From contig NZ_CP069396.1 in NCBI RefSeq assembly GCF_016887565.1, positions 9,034,001-9,098,000 of the forward strand: DNA of 64,000 nucleotides, read 5' to 3'. Origin of the DNA: Archangium violaceum (GTDB lineage: Bacteria > Myxococcota > Myxococcia > Myxococcales > Myxococcaceae). The notes below the pieces were generated by a model. It was given only the letters and a program-made list of their open reading frames with translations. It was not told the DNA's origin and made no database searches. A program made the position numbers and the translations under genes. Positions 35,954 to 44,510 of this stretch are shown here, piece after piece (position 1 is the first letter of the stretch; every line of letters starts with the position of its first letter).

Positions 35954-37174
35954 ATGGGGCGGGGACGAAGGTGGGCGATGGTGGTAGCGGCAGCCACCGT
36001 GATGACGTCGGCGTGCGCCGTGTTCACCACGAAGGAGTCATCCAAACCCTTCCAGCTGCGCTCGGAGGTGGACTCGCGGGGGGCGGGGTTCGCCACCGCG
36101 CTCTACCAGACGGTAGGCGTGCGCATGGTGCCGGGCAATCGCCTGCGCTGGGCCAACAACGGCGCCGTCTTCGACGTGATGGTGGAGGAGCTGTCGCGCG
36201 CTCGCTCCTCCATGAACATCGTCCTCTTCATCTGGCGCCCGGGACAGGCCTCCGAGCGGCTGCTCTCCGTCATCACCGAGCGGGCCCGGGCGGGAGTGGC
36301 CTGCCGGGTGCTCGTGGATCCGCTGGGCAGCGCCCCCTTCGAGAAGGAGGTGAAGCCGAGGCTGGAAGCGGCCGGGTGCAAGGCGCACCTGTTCCGCCCG
36401 CTGCCGGCGGACGAGAACCTCGCGCGCAACCACCGCAAGGTGATTGTCGTGGACGGCCGGGTGGGCATCACCGGTGGAGTGGCCATCCAGGACGAGTGGC
36501 TGGGGGAGGCGCGCAACGAGAAGGAGTGGCGCGACACGAACGCGCGAGTGGAGGGCCCGGTGGTGGCGCAGCTCCAGCAGGCCTTCGCGGAGAACTGGCA
36601 GGAGACGACGGGCGAGCTGCTACCCGCGAGCGACTTCCCGGGGCTCGACAGGCCGGAGCCCGGACTGGACGGGGCGGGCGAGGGTTGGGCGGCCTTCATC
36701 GGCAGCACGGCCAACCCCGAGCTCACGCGGGCCGAGCGCCTCACGCAGTTGATGGTGCGCGCGGCGCGCAAGCGGCTGTGGATCGCCCAGGCGTACTTCA
36801 CGCCGAACGAGGCCCTCACGGAGCTGCTGGTGGAGCGGGCCCGGGCGGGAGTGGACGTGCGGGTGCTCGCGCCCGGGGACAAGAACGACCACGCGGCCAT
36901 CACCGTGGCCCAGCGCGCGACCTACGACAAGTTGAGGGCCGCGGGCGTGCGCATCTGGGAGTACCAGCCGTCGATGATGCACGCGAAGACGATGCTGGTG
37001 GATGACCAGCTGGTGCTGGTGGGCTCCATCAACTACGACCCGCTGTCCTTCAACATGCTCGAGGAAGGCTCGCTGGTGCTCCAGGACGACGAGGCCGCAC
37101 GGCGGATGGAGGCCTTCTTCCTGGAAGACCTGAAGCACGCGCGCGAGGTGAAGGCCGCACAGGCTTCGCGCTGA
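35954..37174 (+). CDS. cardiolipin-synthase-like PLD lipoprotein
   Basis: 406 residues, GGAGG before ATG. Signal peptide with lipobox T-S-A-C. Two full HKD motifs: NHRKVIVVDGRVGITGG and MHAKTMLVDDQLVLVGSIN, in the spacing of ClsA/ClsC-type phosphatidyltransferases. A role in cardiolipin synthesis or in attacking phospholipids is possible. A lipid anchor is unusual for Cls enzymes, which normally use membrane helices. It is unrelated in layout to the PLD-type protein at 4647. Confidence 0.85.
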   Translation: MGRGRRWAMVVAAATVMTSACAVFTTKESSKPFQLRSEVDSRGAGFATALYQTVGVRMVPGNRLRWANNGAVFDVMVEELSRARSSMNIVLFIWRPGQASERLLSVITERARAGVACRVLVDPLGSAPFEKEVKPRLEAAGCKAHLFRPLPADENLARNHRKVIVVDGRVGITGGVAIQDEWLGEARNEKEWRDTNARVEGPVVAQLQQAFAENWQETTGELLPASDFPGLDRPEPGLDGAGEGWAAFIGSTANPELTRAERLTQLMVRAARKRLWIAQAYFTPNEALTELLVERARAGVDVRVLAPGDKNDHAAITVAQRATYDKLRAAGVRIWEYQPSMMHAKTMLVDDQLVLVGSINYDPLSFNMLEEGSLVLQDDEAARRMEAFFLEDLKHAREVKAAQASR

Positions 37175-37234
37175 GGCCCGGCGCGGCCGGAGGCGCGACC
37201 TGCTCCCTCCAGGGCAGTTGACTGACGTCGGTGA

Positions 37235-37348
37235 GAAGCGCCTGATACAGGCGCGTGGTTCACAGAAGGGCTCATCGCCCGGCTCGAAGCGGGCGAGTAC
37301 ACAATGACAGGCAAGCAGAGATACCGCCTCGTGACGCCCACGGCATGA
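37235..37348 (+). pseudogene. short C-terminal scrap of an unknown gene
   Basis: The frame reads GAWFTEGLIARLEAGEYTM then GKQRYRLV and stops with TGA. An in-frame TGA precedes it, so no start is available. The amphipathic pattern looks like real protein, but the family is unknown. Confidence 0.35.
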
Positions 37349-37353
37349 ACGAG

Positions 37354-38136
37354 TCAGCGAGGCTCGGAGCCGCCGCCACCGTCCAGGCTGGTGACAGGAG
37401 GGCGCGGCACCGCGACGGGCAGAAGACATTGACCCTGGTAGGCCCGGGTCTGCGGTGGGCAGGGGCGCTGGGCGACGGAGAGCCAACATGCGCCGGACAC
37501 CTCCACCTCGAGGCCTTCCGTACAGGGCGCCCGCTTCTGATTCTTCACCGGGCGCGGAGCATCGCCGGCCCGGCCCGGTATGGGGTCCACGTAGACGTCC
37601 GTGGCCCAGACATCCTCCGCGGCCTCCTCTTGCACCCGCCCCTCTGAAACCGGGGCCAACGTCGCCGGCAGCAGCACCACCACGAGTGCGGTAGCACCCG
37701 ACAACGCCAAGCGCCACCACGGGCGAGATTCGCTGGAAGCGTGGAGGGCTTGGTCCATGCGCCCTACCCCTTCGCGCACATCCTCCAAGGTGCACACCAG
37801 CGACTCAACCGAGTGTCTGTCGGGGGCCACGGACATGGTGGTGTGCTCCACCTCCAGGGCGAAGTAGTTGGGATCGGCCGAGGAGATGAAACGGACCCGA
37901 CAGTCGTTCAGCCCCACAGGGGGCTTCTCGTCCCCAGCGGGGGGCTTGAGCACCAGGGCCGTCGCCCCGCTCGTCTCGTGCGTGGCCCGGTAGAGCTCAC
38001 CCCGGCTGTACTCCTCCTGCGCCACCTGCTCCTGGAGCTGATATGGCCCCACCTGCTCCATCTCCTCCCAGTCCGCCTCGGGCTTCTTCTGCTCAGCCAC
38101 CGCTTCTGGCTCCTTGAAGGCTCCCGTGCACTCCAT
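37354..38136 (-). CDS. kinase-like N-lobe membrane protein with Cys-rich end
   Basis: 260 residues, GGAGGG before ATG. Residues 25-70 imitate the opening of a Ser/Thr kinase (VGPYQLQEQVAQ..., GELYRATHETSGATALVLK), but no catalytic loop (HRD) or DFG follows. One membrane helix lies about residues 148-168 (LALSGATALVVVLLPATL). Then comes a Cys module (CTEGLEVEVSGACWL, CPPQTRAYQGQC). It may be a pseudokinase-derived membrane regulator. It is the only full-length member in the window; others at 25222, 26735 and 28597 are shorter or broken. Confidence 0.7.
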   Translation of the reverse strand: MECTGAFKEPEAVAEQKKPEADWEEMEQVGPYQLQEQVAQEEYSRGELYRATHETSGATALVLKPPAGDEKPPVGLNDCRVRFISSADPNYFALEVEHTTMSVAPDRHSVESLVCTLEDVREGVGRMDQALHASSESRPWWRLALSGATALVVVLLPATLAPVSEGRVQEEAAEDVWATDVYVDPIPGRAGDAPRPVKNQKRAPCTEGLEVEVSGACWLSVAQRPCPPQTRAYQGQCLLPVAVPRPPVTSLDGGGGSEPR

Positions 38137-38270
38137 GGCGGCCCTCCCCTACGTGTCTTGGGAAGTGGTTATCCTGGAGCCGACTTCAAGCGTCAACTTC
38201 CCTGACACAGAGGGGCTCGACCCCTTACACCAGTCCGCCCTCTCAACAGGGGTCCTATTCACCCTACAAG

Positions 38271-39212
38271 TCACGGTTTTTCGTCCAGAATGCTGTTCGA
38301 GAGAGCGCCACAGCTAGGAGGGCACCGCTGCCCGTCCTCGATGACCTCCCCGTCTCCTTCCGATTCGGTGCCAGTGGACGGAGACTCAGACAGCCGTCCG
38401 ATGATGCTCCTTCCCTGGGCATCGTGCGGCGTCAGCACCAGATGGATCTGTCCCTCGAAGTCCAGGCCGAAGTGGATGCGAATGCCCGTCGCGAGGTTTC
38501 CGTCACCATCTCGTTGGTTGAGCAGCACTGCGATGGCATCGCGGTTGAAGCTTTCCGAGCGAATGAAATTCAACCGGGTGCTCAGCCCGGGTATCTGTCT
38601 GGGGATCTCATTCCAGGTGCTTCGGAAGCGTGCGGTATAGGCCGCCGCTTCCTTGGCGGAAATGATGTGGTTCCTGGCGGCATCCAAAGCACTGGCCTCC
38701 TGGTTTCCACCCAAGCTGTTTTCCTCATCAGGACAGGCAGGAGGGCACCGCAAGCCATCCTCGATGACCTCTCCGCCTCCTTCCGGCGAAAGGCCTTCAC
38801 CTTTTTCGGAGGAGAGCGGCTGGATGATGTTGATTCCGCGCGAGTCGTATGACACCAGAATCAGTCTGACCTGTCCTCCCGCATCCAGGCCGAAGTAGAT
38901 GCGAATGCCCGCAGCGGGATTGCCGAGGGAGTCTCTTTGATTGAGCAGGGAGGCAATAGCACTGCGGCTGAAGCTTTCGGAGGAGGGGATGTCCAATCGC
39001 GCCTTCAGCTCAGGAGCCTGACGGTAGAGTGCATCCCGGGTGTCTTTGAATCGGGAGATGTACATCATCCCTCTTTCCAGGGGAATGATGTGGACCTTGG
39101 CGGCTTCCGGCCTGCTGGAAACTTCTTTCGGAGACGCCGACGTGTGGCCTGATCCTGTCGTCAGGAGCAGGGTGGCAACCGAAACGGCGCAGTTGGTCAA
39201 TCTGGATGGCAT
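38271..39212 (-). CDS. secreted protein with two tandem repeat domains
   Basis: 313 residues with a weak signal peptide. Two copies of a domain of about 125 residues follow one another. Each has SESFxRxAIAxLLNQRD, GIRIxFGLDxxGQxxL, a turn, and GGEVIEDGxRCPPxC or its variant. The copies are clearly homologous but diverged, so the duplication is old. The pattern recalls uncharacterised Bacteroidetes-type proteins. Function unknown; two terminal Cys pairs suggest export. Confidence 0.65.
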   Translation of the reverse strand: MPSRLTNCAVSVATLLLTTGSGHTSASPKEVSSRPEAAKVHIIPLERGMMYISRFKDTRDALYRQAPELKARLDIPSSESFSRSAIASLLNQRDSLGNPAAGIRIYFGLDAGGQVRLILVSYDSRGINIIQPLSSEKGEGLSPEGGGEVIEDGLRCPPACPDEENSLGGNQEASALDAARNHIISAKEAAAYTARFRSTWNEIPRQIPGLSTRLNFIRSESFNRDAIAVLLNQRDGDGNLATGIRIHFGLDFEGQIHLVLTPHDAQGRSIIGRLSESPSTGTESEGDGEVIEDGQRCPPSCGALSNSILDEKP

Positions 39213-39541
39213 GGGGAGTCTCCAGGTCGGTGGGGAGTACCGTAAGCAATGAGCCTAAACGACGAGCCCAAGCTTATTTTCTCCAGGCACATACTTTCCA
39301 GGAGGTGGATGCCCGCTTGAGTCAGATGATCTCGCTCAAGTGGGGGCGGAGCCGGGGCCAGAAGATGAGAGCCCATCCTGGGCCGCGACGGTGGAGGAGC
39401 CGAAGCTTCCGTGGAGCCCCTGGCTGCGCGTGTGGTTCGAAGCCTACGCGAGCAGGAGGGTCGCAGCCCGCGTGCAGGATTGCCCCCTTCCAGAACCTTC
39501 AGCGCCGCTGCGGCGGGGTCAATTCCCACCACCCCCATGGC
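39213..39541. other. 329-base gap upstream of the tandem-domain gene
   Basis: No gene is convincing. A plus-strand frame at about 39395-39500 (LPWSPWLRVWFEAYAS...) has protein-like character but no start or stop in a sensible place. The part next to 39212 should hold the promoter of the tandem-domain gene. The rtcB gene ends at the other side. Confidence 0.3.
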
Positions 39542-40699
39542 TCAGCCCTTGAGCACGGCGATGGGCGTGAGCCGTAAAACGGGCATCACCAACTCCGCCT
39601 CGTCCTCCAGCACCTCCGCGATGTCCCGGTAGGCCTCCGGCGCCTCCTCCACCAGGTCATCTACCCTGCCCCGGTCGAACACCACCCGGCGCAGCGCGTG
39701 CTCCAGCGCCGCCGGGCGGATGCGCGCCCTCGCCTCTCCTCGCGTGAGCACCCTCCCCGCCCCGTGCGAGCAGGAGCCGAACGCCCTCGGCTCTCCCCTC
39801 CCCTCCACCACGTACGAGGCCGTGCCCATCGAGCCCGGAATGAGGCCGCGCTGCCCCGTCTCCAGCCCCACCGCCCCCTTGCGGTGCACGAGCAGCGCCC
39901 GGCCCAGGTGCCGCTCCTCCGCCACGTGGTTGTGGTGCACGTCCACGCTCGCGCCCGGCTCAGGCTCACACCCGAGTGCCTCCGCCAACACCTCCACCGC
40001 ACGGGCGGCGAGCATGTCCCGGTTGGCCCAGGCGAAGCGGCACGCCAGCTCGATGTCCGCCAGGCACGCGGCCCCCTCGGGGGTGTCGGTCCGCAGGCCC
40101 GGCAGCGAGCCCTCTCCCCGCGCGGCGGCCACCCTCAGGTGGTGCGCGGCGATGGCCCCTCCCACTCCCCGCGAGCCCGAGTGGATGAGCAACCACAGGT
40201 CTCCCCCCGCATCCCGGTCCAGCTCCAGGAAGTGGTTGCCTCCCCCGAGCGTGCCGAGGTGCCTCGGCGCCAGGCGCTCCCACTCCCGCTGGAGCCGGTG
40301 CGTGGAGAGGCTCGCGGCCTGGAGCCTGGGAGGCAGCGGCAATCCCGCCCCCCGGTGCACCGCGTCCCCTACCGGCACCCGGCGCGCCAGTGCCGACAGC
40401 AGCCGTTCCAGCTCCGCCCTCCCGAGCGACGCGGCCGGGAAGGCGAAGCGGTGCGCACTGACGCCGCACCCCAGATCGCCTCCCAGCGCCCCAGGCACGA
40501 CGGTGCGCTCGGTGGCGAAGACGGTGCCCACCGCCACCCCCTGCGCCACGTGGACGTCCGGCATCGCCGCCACGTGCTCCACCACGTACGGCTGGCTGGC
40601 GATGTGCTGAAGCTGCTTCACCGCTCCCGGTGGCACCTCTCGCGCCCAGGCGAGGATGGGCACCGCCCCGGGCGGGCTCTCGAGGACTCGAGGCATCAT
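39542..40699 (-). CDS. rtcB: RtcB-family RNA ligase
   Basis: 385 residues. Motifs of the GTP- and manganese-dependent 3'-phosphate RNA ligase: [35 protein letters not shown] and GSCSHGAGR, whose His is the expected guanylylation site. It joins 2',3'-cyclic-phosphate and 5'-OH RNA ends, as in RNA repair. Shorter than the E. coli enzyme (about 408). Its start overlaps the stop of the RbfA-like gene (ATGA), so the two are coupled. A piece of a second copy lies at 2822-3076. Confidence 0.9.
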   Translation of the reverse strand: MMPRVLESPPGAVPILAWAREVPPGAVKQLQHIASQPYVVEHVAAMPDVHVAQGVAVGTVFATERTVVPGALGGDLGCGVSAHRFAFPAASLGRAELERLLSALARRVPVGDAVHRGAGLPLPPRLQAASLSTHRLQREWERLAPRHLGTLGGGNHFLELDRDAGGDLWLLIHSGSRGVGGAIAAHHLRVAAARGEGSLPGLRTDTPEGAACLADIELACRFAWANRDMLAARAVEVLAEALGCEPEPGASVDVHHNHVAEERHLGRALLVHRKGAVGLETGQRGLIPGSMGTASYVVEGRGEPRAFGSCSHGAGRVLTRGEARARIRPAALEHALRRVVFDRGRVDDLVEEAPEAYRDIAEVLEDEAELVMPVLRLTPIAVLKG

Positions 40700-41112
40700 G
40701 ACTCGCCTCCTTCCTCGTCGGGCGCCAGGCGCGGCGCCACTCCCACGCAGACGAAGCGCAGGTTCGGCACCCGCTTCAGGTTCAGCCCGAGCGCCAGCTG
40801 CGAGCGGATGAAGCCACTCGCCCGCACCAGCGCCTCCTCCACCGGCGCCGGGCCGGACTCCTGGCGCTCGGGGGGAAGGGTGAATCCGATACGGGCGTGG
40901 CGGCCGTCCGGCGACAGCTCGAGCATCGTCACCACGACGCCCTCGAGCAGCGGGTCGGACAGCTCACCTCGGAACAGGAGGGACACCTCCTCGAACAGGG
41001 TGGACTGCAGGCGCAGGTGCCGCGCCGGAATGGAAGATTCTTCGAACGAAAAGGATTCTGCGTCCGCGCGCCGGTGCGACGCGCGGGAACGACGATGCTT
41101 CTTCGAGCTCAT
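40696..41112 (-). CDS. RbfA-like ribosome-binding factor protein
   Basis: 138 residues from [10 protein letters not shown], a basic N-terminal tail followed by an RbfA-like KH-type fold: [37 protein letters not shown] and a basic [14 protein letters not shown] helix-strand. RbfA helps 30S maturation near helix 1 of 16S rRNA. Coupling to rtcB suggests a role in ribosomal RNA repair or in presenting damaged RNA to the ligase. That is inference. The housekeeping rbfA would be expected beside infB, which is not seen here. Confidence 0.7.
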   Translation of the reverse strand: MSSKKHRRSRASHRRADAESFSFEESSIPARHLRLQSTLFEEVSLLFRGELSDPLLEGVVVTMLELSPDGRHARIGFTLPPERQESGPAPVEEALVRASGFIRSQLALGLNLKRVPNLRFVCVGVAPRLAPDEEGGES

Positions 41113-41440
41113 GGAGCGAACGGTTCCCTGGACGCCACACCCGCTCAGGGGCACGGCGCCTCGATTCAGGAAAAGACGAGGCTCCACGCCGGCGCTCGTG
41201 CGCCGGAGTCAGCGGATCCGTTCACCGAGGAGACGGTACGCGCCGGTCACCCGTGCGAGGGCGTGGAGAGACCCGAGACACCGTTTTGCACACGTCCCAT
41301 GGCACACCTCCCGCCGCGCAAGGTTCCACCGCGCGAGCCGCGAACGCCCAAAATGGGCACACGCACTCCATGTGTCAATCCCCGGTCGCCGCCCCCCAGG
41401 AACGATTGCCCCCGGACCCGGCGGACAGCAGGATGCCGAC
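41113..41440. other. 328-base gap between divergent rbfA-like and msrB genes
   Basis: No coding frame. It should hold two divergent promoters. A GG-N10-GC pattern around 41302-41316 (GGCACACCTCCCGC) weakly recalls a sigma-54 site but lacks the usual TTGC at -12. No tRNA, riboswitch or terminator seen. Confidence 0.3.
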
Positions 41441-41863
41441 ATGGTCGAAAAACTGGTCCTCAGTGACGAGGAATGGCGGAAGCGTCTGACACCCGAGGAG
41501 TACCAGGTGCTGCGCGGTCATGGCACCGAGCGCGCCTGGACCGGCTGCTTCGTCGCAACCAAGGAGGCCGGCACCTACGTGTGCGCCGGCTGCGGCAACC
41601 CCCTCTTCAAGTCCGGCGAGAAGTTCGAGTCCGGCACCGGCTGGCCCTCCTTCACCCGGCCCGTCCAGCCGGACGCGGTGACGGAGTACCAGGATCGCTC
41701 GCACGGGATGCTCCGCACCGAGGTGCGCTGCGGCCGCTGCGATGGCCACCTGGGACACGTCTTCCCCGATGGCCCTCCCCCCACGGGGCTGCGCTACTGC
41801 ATGAACTCCGTGGCGATGAAGCACGTCCTGGAAGGTCAGCCCTTCCAGCTCGTCACCAAGTGA
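41441..41863 (+). CDS. msrB: peptide-methionine (R)-S-oxide reductase
   Basis: 140 residues, AGGATG before the start. Zinc site from two CxxC pairs (Cys48/51 and Cys97/100), substrate region GTGWPSF, and catalytic Cys120 in RYCMNSVAM. It reduces methionine-R-sulfoxide in proteins with thioredoxin. It lies convergent with the DNA methyltransferase gene; a short inverted repeat (GAGCCC/GGGCTC) between them may act as a shared terminator. Confidence 0.95.
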   Translation: MVEKLVLSDEEWRKRLTPEEYQVLRGHGTERAWTGCFVATKEAGTYVCAGCGNPLFKSGEKFESGTGWPSFTRPVQPDAVTEYQDRSHGMLRTEVRCGRCDGHLGHVFPDGPPPTGLRYCMNSVAMKHVLEGQPFQLVTK

Positions 41864-41882
41864 GCCCCGGCGCGCGGCGGGC

Positions 41883-42767
41883 TCAGCGCGCCGCGCGCTC
41901 GGCCTCGACGAGCCGCTTCTGCGACAGGCTCAGGTACTTCTCGTCCAGGTCGATTCCCACGTAGCGCCGGCCCAGCTTCAGCGCCGCCACGCCCGTGGTG
42001 CCACTGCCGTTGAACGGGTCCAACACCAGCGCGTCCTCGGGGGTGCTCGCCTCGATGACGCGCTCCAGCAGCGACACCGGCTTCTGCGTGGGGTGGCTGC
42101 CGTGCGCCTTCTCCTCGCGCCGCGGCGCCGTCATCGTCCACACCCGGCCCGACTCGTCCGCCGTCAGCTCCTCGTCGCCCGTGCGCGGCAGCGCCCACAC
42201 GTCGCGCATCTGCTTGCCGCCGTTCTCCGCCTTCATCTTCGCGTAGTTGAACGTGTGCTGCAGCTTCGCGGCCGGCTTCGGCGAGGCCCAGATGAGCAGC
42301 TCGGAGGAGTGCGTGAAGTAGCGGCACGCCAGGTTCGGGCTGGCGTTCGGCTTGTACCAGGTCACCGTGTTCAGCAGCTTGTAGCCCAGCTTCTGCATCG
42401 CGAAGCCGACCGAGAAGATGACGTGCTGCGTGCCGCTCACCCAGATGGTGCCCGTGGGCTTGAGCACCCGCTGGCACGCCTTCAGCCACGCCGAGGTGAA
42501 CGCGTGGTCCTCCTCCACTCCGCGCGACACGTCCCAGCCGCCCTTGTTCACCGCGGCGCGCTTGCCGTTCTTGCAGGTGAAGCCGCCGTTGGACAGGAAG
42601 TAGGGCGGGTCGGCGAACACCATGTCGAAGGTACCGGGCTCGAACTGCTCGAGCAGCGCCAGGCTGTCGCCCTGGTACAGCCGGAACGCATCGCTCTTGG
42701 CGAAAAGGCTCTCGCGCAGCGAGGGCTGAACAAGCTTCAGGGCAGGAGCTGCGGCTTCCGCGGACAT
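41883..42767 (-). CDS. DNA methyltransferase, beta class, orphan
   Basis: 294 residues. The catalytic motif DPPY (residues 53-56, FADPPYFLSNGG) comes before the SAM motif DPFNGSGTTG near residue 255, the beta-class order of N6-adenine/N4-cytosine methyltransferases. The target-recognition region is between them (WYKPNASPNL..., then HPTQKP). No restriction enzyme or specificity gene is near, so a regulatory or housekeeping orphan like CcrM is likely. It sits just downstream of rpmE on the same strand. Confidence 0.9.
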   Translation of the reverse strand: MSAEAAAPALKLVQPSLRESLFAKSDAFRLYQGDSLALLEQFEPGTFDMVFADPPYFLSNGGFTCKNGKRAAVNKGGWDVSRGVEEDHAFTSAWLKACQRVLKPTGTIWVSGTQHVIFSVGFAMQKLGYKLLNTVTWYKPNASPNLACRYFTHSSELLIWASPKPAAKLQHTFNYAKMKAENGGKQMRDVWALPRTGDEELTADESGRVWTMTAPRREEKAHGSHPTQKPVSLLERVIEASTPEDALVLDPFNGSGTTGVAALKLGRRYVGIDLDEKYLSLSQKRLVEAERAAR

Positions 42768-42964
42768 CTCGCCTCCGTCAGGGGTCGTCGTGACGGGGCG
42801 GACTGTGCGGTCAACACGCTGCTACGTCCAATTTCTGGTCTGTAGCACCCTGAAACTTGACGTGAATCGCGAGCGCCAGAAACGCCGCGAGCACGGTGGG
42901 AGTGTCTCTCGGGGAGACCTCCGGCACCGTGCTCGGCGGGTGCTACGAAGCGTGACGGAAGAGA

Positions 42965-43264
42965 CTAGGCCTTGGCCTTCTTGGCGGTCTTCTTCGCGGC
43001 GGGGGCAGTGCCCTCGGCGGGAGCGGCGGCGGGACCACCCTCGGCGGCGGCGGCACCCTCGGCGGGCTTGGCCGCGTACTTCTTGCGGAACTTCTCCACG
43101 CGACCGGCGGTGTCGAGCAGCTTGTACTTGCCCGTGAAGAAGGGGTGGCAGTTCGAGCAGACTTCCACCGTGAACGAGCCACGGGTGGACTTGGTCTCGA
43201 CGACGTTGCCGCACGCGCAGGTGATACGAGCCGGCGGATAGACCGGATGCATTTCAGGCTTCAT
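42965..43264 (-). CDS. rpmE: 50S ribosomal protein L31, zinc type
   Basis: 99 residues from [11 protein letters not shown]. Zinc ligands Cys16, Cys18, Cys36 and Cys39 (CACGN, CSNCHPF) and the HPFFTGK motif identify the C+ form of L31. It is longer than the usual 66-75 residues because of an Ala/Pro/Lys-rich tail (residues 68-99) ending KKTAKKAKA, probably disordered and contacting rRNA. A longer frame to 43360 is out of keeping with the family. Confidence 0.95.
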   Translation of the reverse strand: MKPEMHPVYPPARITCACGNVVETKSTRGSFTVEVCSNCHPFFTGKYKLLDTAGRVEKFRKKYAAKPAEGAAAAEGGPAAAPAEGTAPAAKKTAKKAKA

Positions 43265-43388
43265 GGTCAACGACTCCCGCGCCTTGCCCCCACCCCAAGG
43301 TGGGAGGTCTGGCGTTCTAGAGGTAGGCCGGCGCTTATAACGGCGGACCGGCCCCGGCACAAGGCCCGCCTCCGGGCCCCGTCCAGGA

Positions 43389-44510
43389 CTAATGAGATGC
43401 GGAACCGGGCGGTTCGATTCGCTCCACCCGCTTCTTCAGCTCGGCATCATCCGTGACATCGCTCCCCAGCTGGATGTACGTGAGGCGGTGGGTGCGCTTG
43501 ACCCCTTGTGTGCCCCCCCCCGCCTGCGCCGCCAGCGCCTTGCGCCGGGACTCGAAGTTGGTCACGGCCTCCTGGAGCGCGTTCCGGGCCGCCTCGTCCT
43601 TCATGGACGCCAGGCGCTTCTTCGCCTGCTGGATGTTGTCGTCGAGGATCTTCAGGTTTTCCCGGGCGCGATCCGCCTCGGTGAGGTCCACGAAGGGCCC
43701 CTTCCCCCCATCCAGCGAGAGCTCCAGGCGGGCGAGCTGCCGGCCCCGCTCCCCCGGAGCCACCAGGGTGGCGTAGTCGTTGCGCTGCGCCACGCCCTGG
43801 CTCCGCCCCTCGTGCGACTGCACGATGAAGTCCATGGCATCGCCCCCCTGGGTGGAGAGCGTCACGGCATCCATGTAGGGCACCGCGGCGAGCACCACCA
43901 CCACGTCCACCTTCTCCTTCTCCCGGAGACGGCGCGACTCGGCGATGGCCGCCGGCACCGGGGGCCTGCCCACCACGCCCTTCTGCGTGGCCACCGGGCC
44001 CTCGGGGGAGATGCCCACCAGGCCCACCTTCACGCCGTTCACCGTCTGCACGGTGGACGCCGGGAAGAGCGGCTTGCCGTTCGCGTCCACCAGGTTGGCG
44101 GACAGCAGCTTCATCTTCGCGTCCGGTCCCTGGGTGGCCTTCACGAGGAAGTCCGTCCCGAGCGTCAGGTCGCGCAGGCCCACGGCCATGGCCGCGGTGC
44201 CCAATGCGTTCATCTGCTCGAGCAGGAGCTGTGCACGTGCCTTCTCCGTCGGATCTCCGCCGGGGTTCGAGGACTTGAAGAGCGCATTGCCCGCATCCAG
44301 CAACAGCACCGGCCCCTTCGCGCGCTCCCGCGTGAGGGCCGTCTTTCGTCTGGCCAGACCGCCAGACGGGTTGTGGCGTCAACCACAGGGGGCGATCTCG
44401 CCCCCGTTGTCTCCGGTGAACAGGAGCACCACCTGCTTGGGCGCCGCGCCCGCCACCAGGGGCGTCAGCAGCAGCGCGAGCAGGGAGAGCAGCGTCAGAC
44501 GCAGTCTCAT
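43389..44510 (-). CDS. predicted selenoprotein, phosphoesterase/5'-nucleotidase-like
   Basis: 373 residues if UGA at 44381-44379 is read as selenocysteine (residue 44). The first 22 residues are a signal peptide, then [30 protein letters not shown]. After the UGA the same frame stays open to 43389 with the family pattern ([36 protein letters not shown]). Related exported phosphoesterase-like proteins have CGC...GGLARR here, so Sec replaces Cys. A hairpin just downstream fits a bacterial SECIS. A coiled-coil region follows about residue 270. It overlaps the upstream CpoB-like gene by ATGA. Ordinary callers would give a secreted 43-residue peptide plus a headless protein. Confidence 0.8.
44347..44368 (-). 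promoter_or_regulatory. SECIS-like hairpin
   Basis: Read on the minus strand: CGTCTGGC, loop GGTCTG, GCCAGACG. Eight perfect pairs closing a six-base loop. The hairpin starts ten bases after the UGA, which puts the loop G/U about 18 bases downstream. Bacterial SECIS elements bind SelB through a loop with GGUCU in E. coli fdhF, at a similar distance. The hairpin lies inside the coding frame (residues PSGGLARR). Confidence 0.8.

Noticed and set aside
34141-36096. Long minus-strand open frame of 651 codons
   Set aside because: It runs across the lectin gene's 5' end, repeat D and antisense to the M20 peptidase; composition is that of a shadow frame in GC-rich DNA with no domain sense.
41302-41316. 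Possible sigma-54 promoter before msrB
   Set aside because: GG-N10-GC spacing is present but the -12 box lacks TTGC, and such patterns are common by chance at this GC content.
44309-44510. Separate 43-residue secreted peptide plus a headless phosphoesterase
   Set aside because: Same frame on both sides of one UGA, a family motif that spans the UGA and a SECIS-type hairpin make a single selenoprotein the simpler reading.
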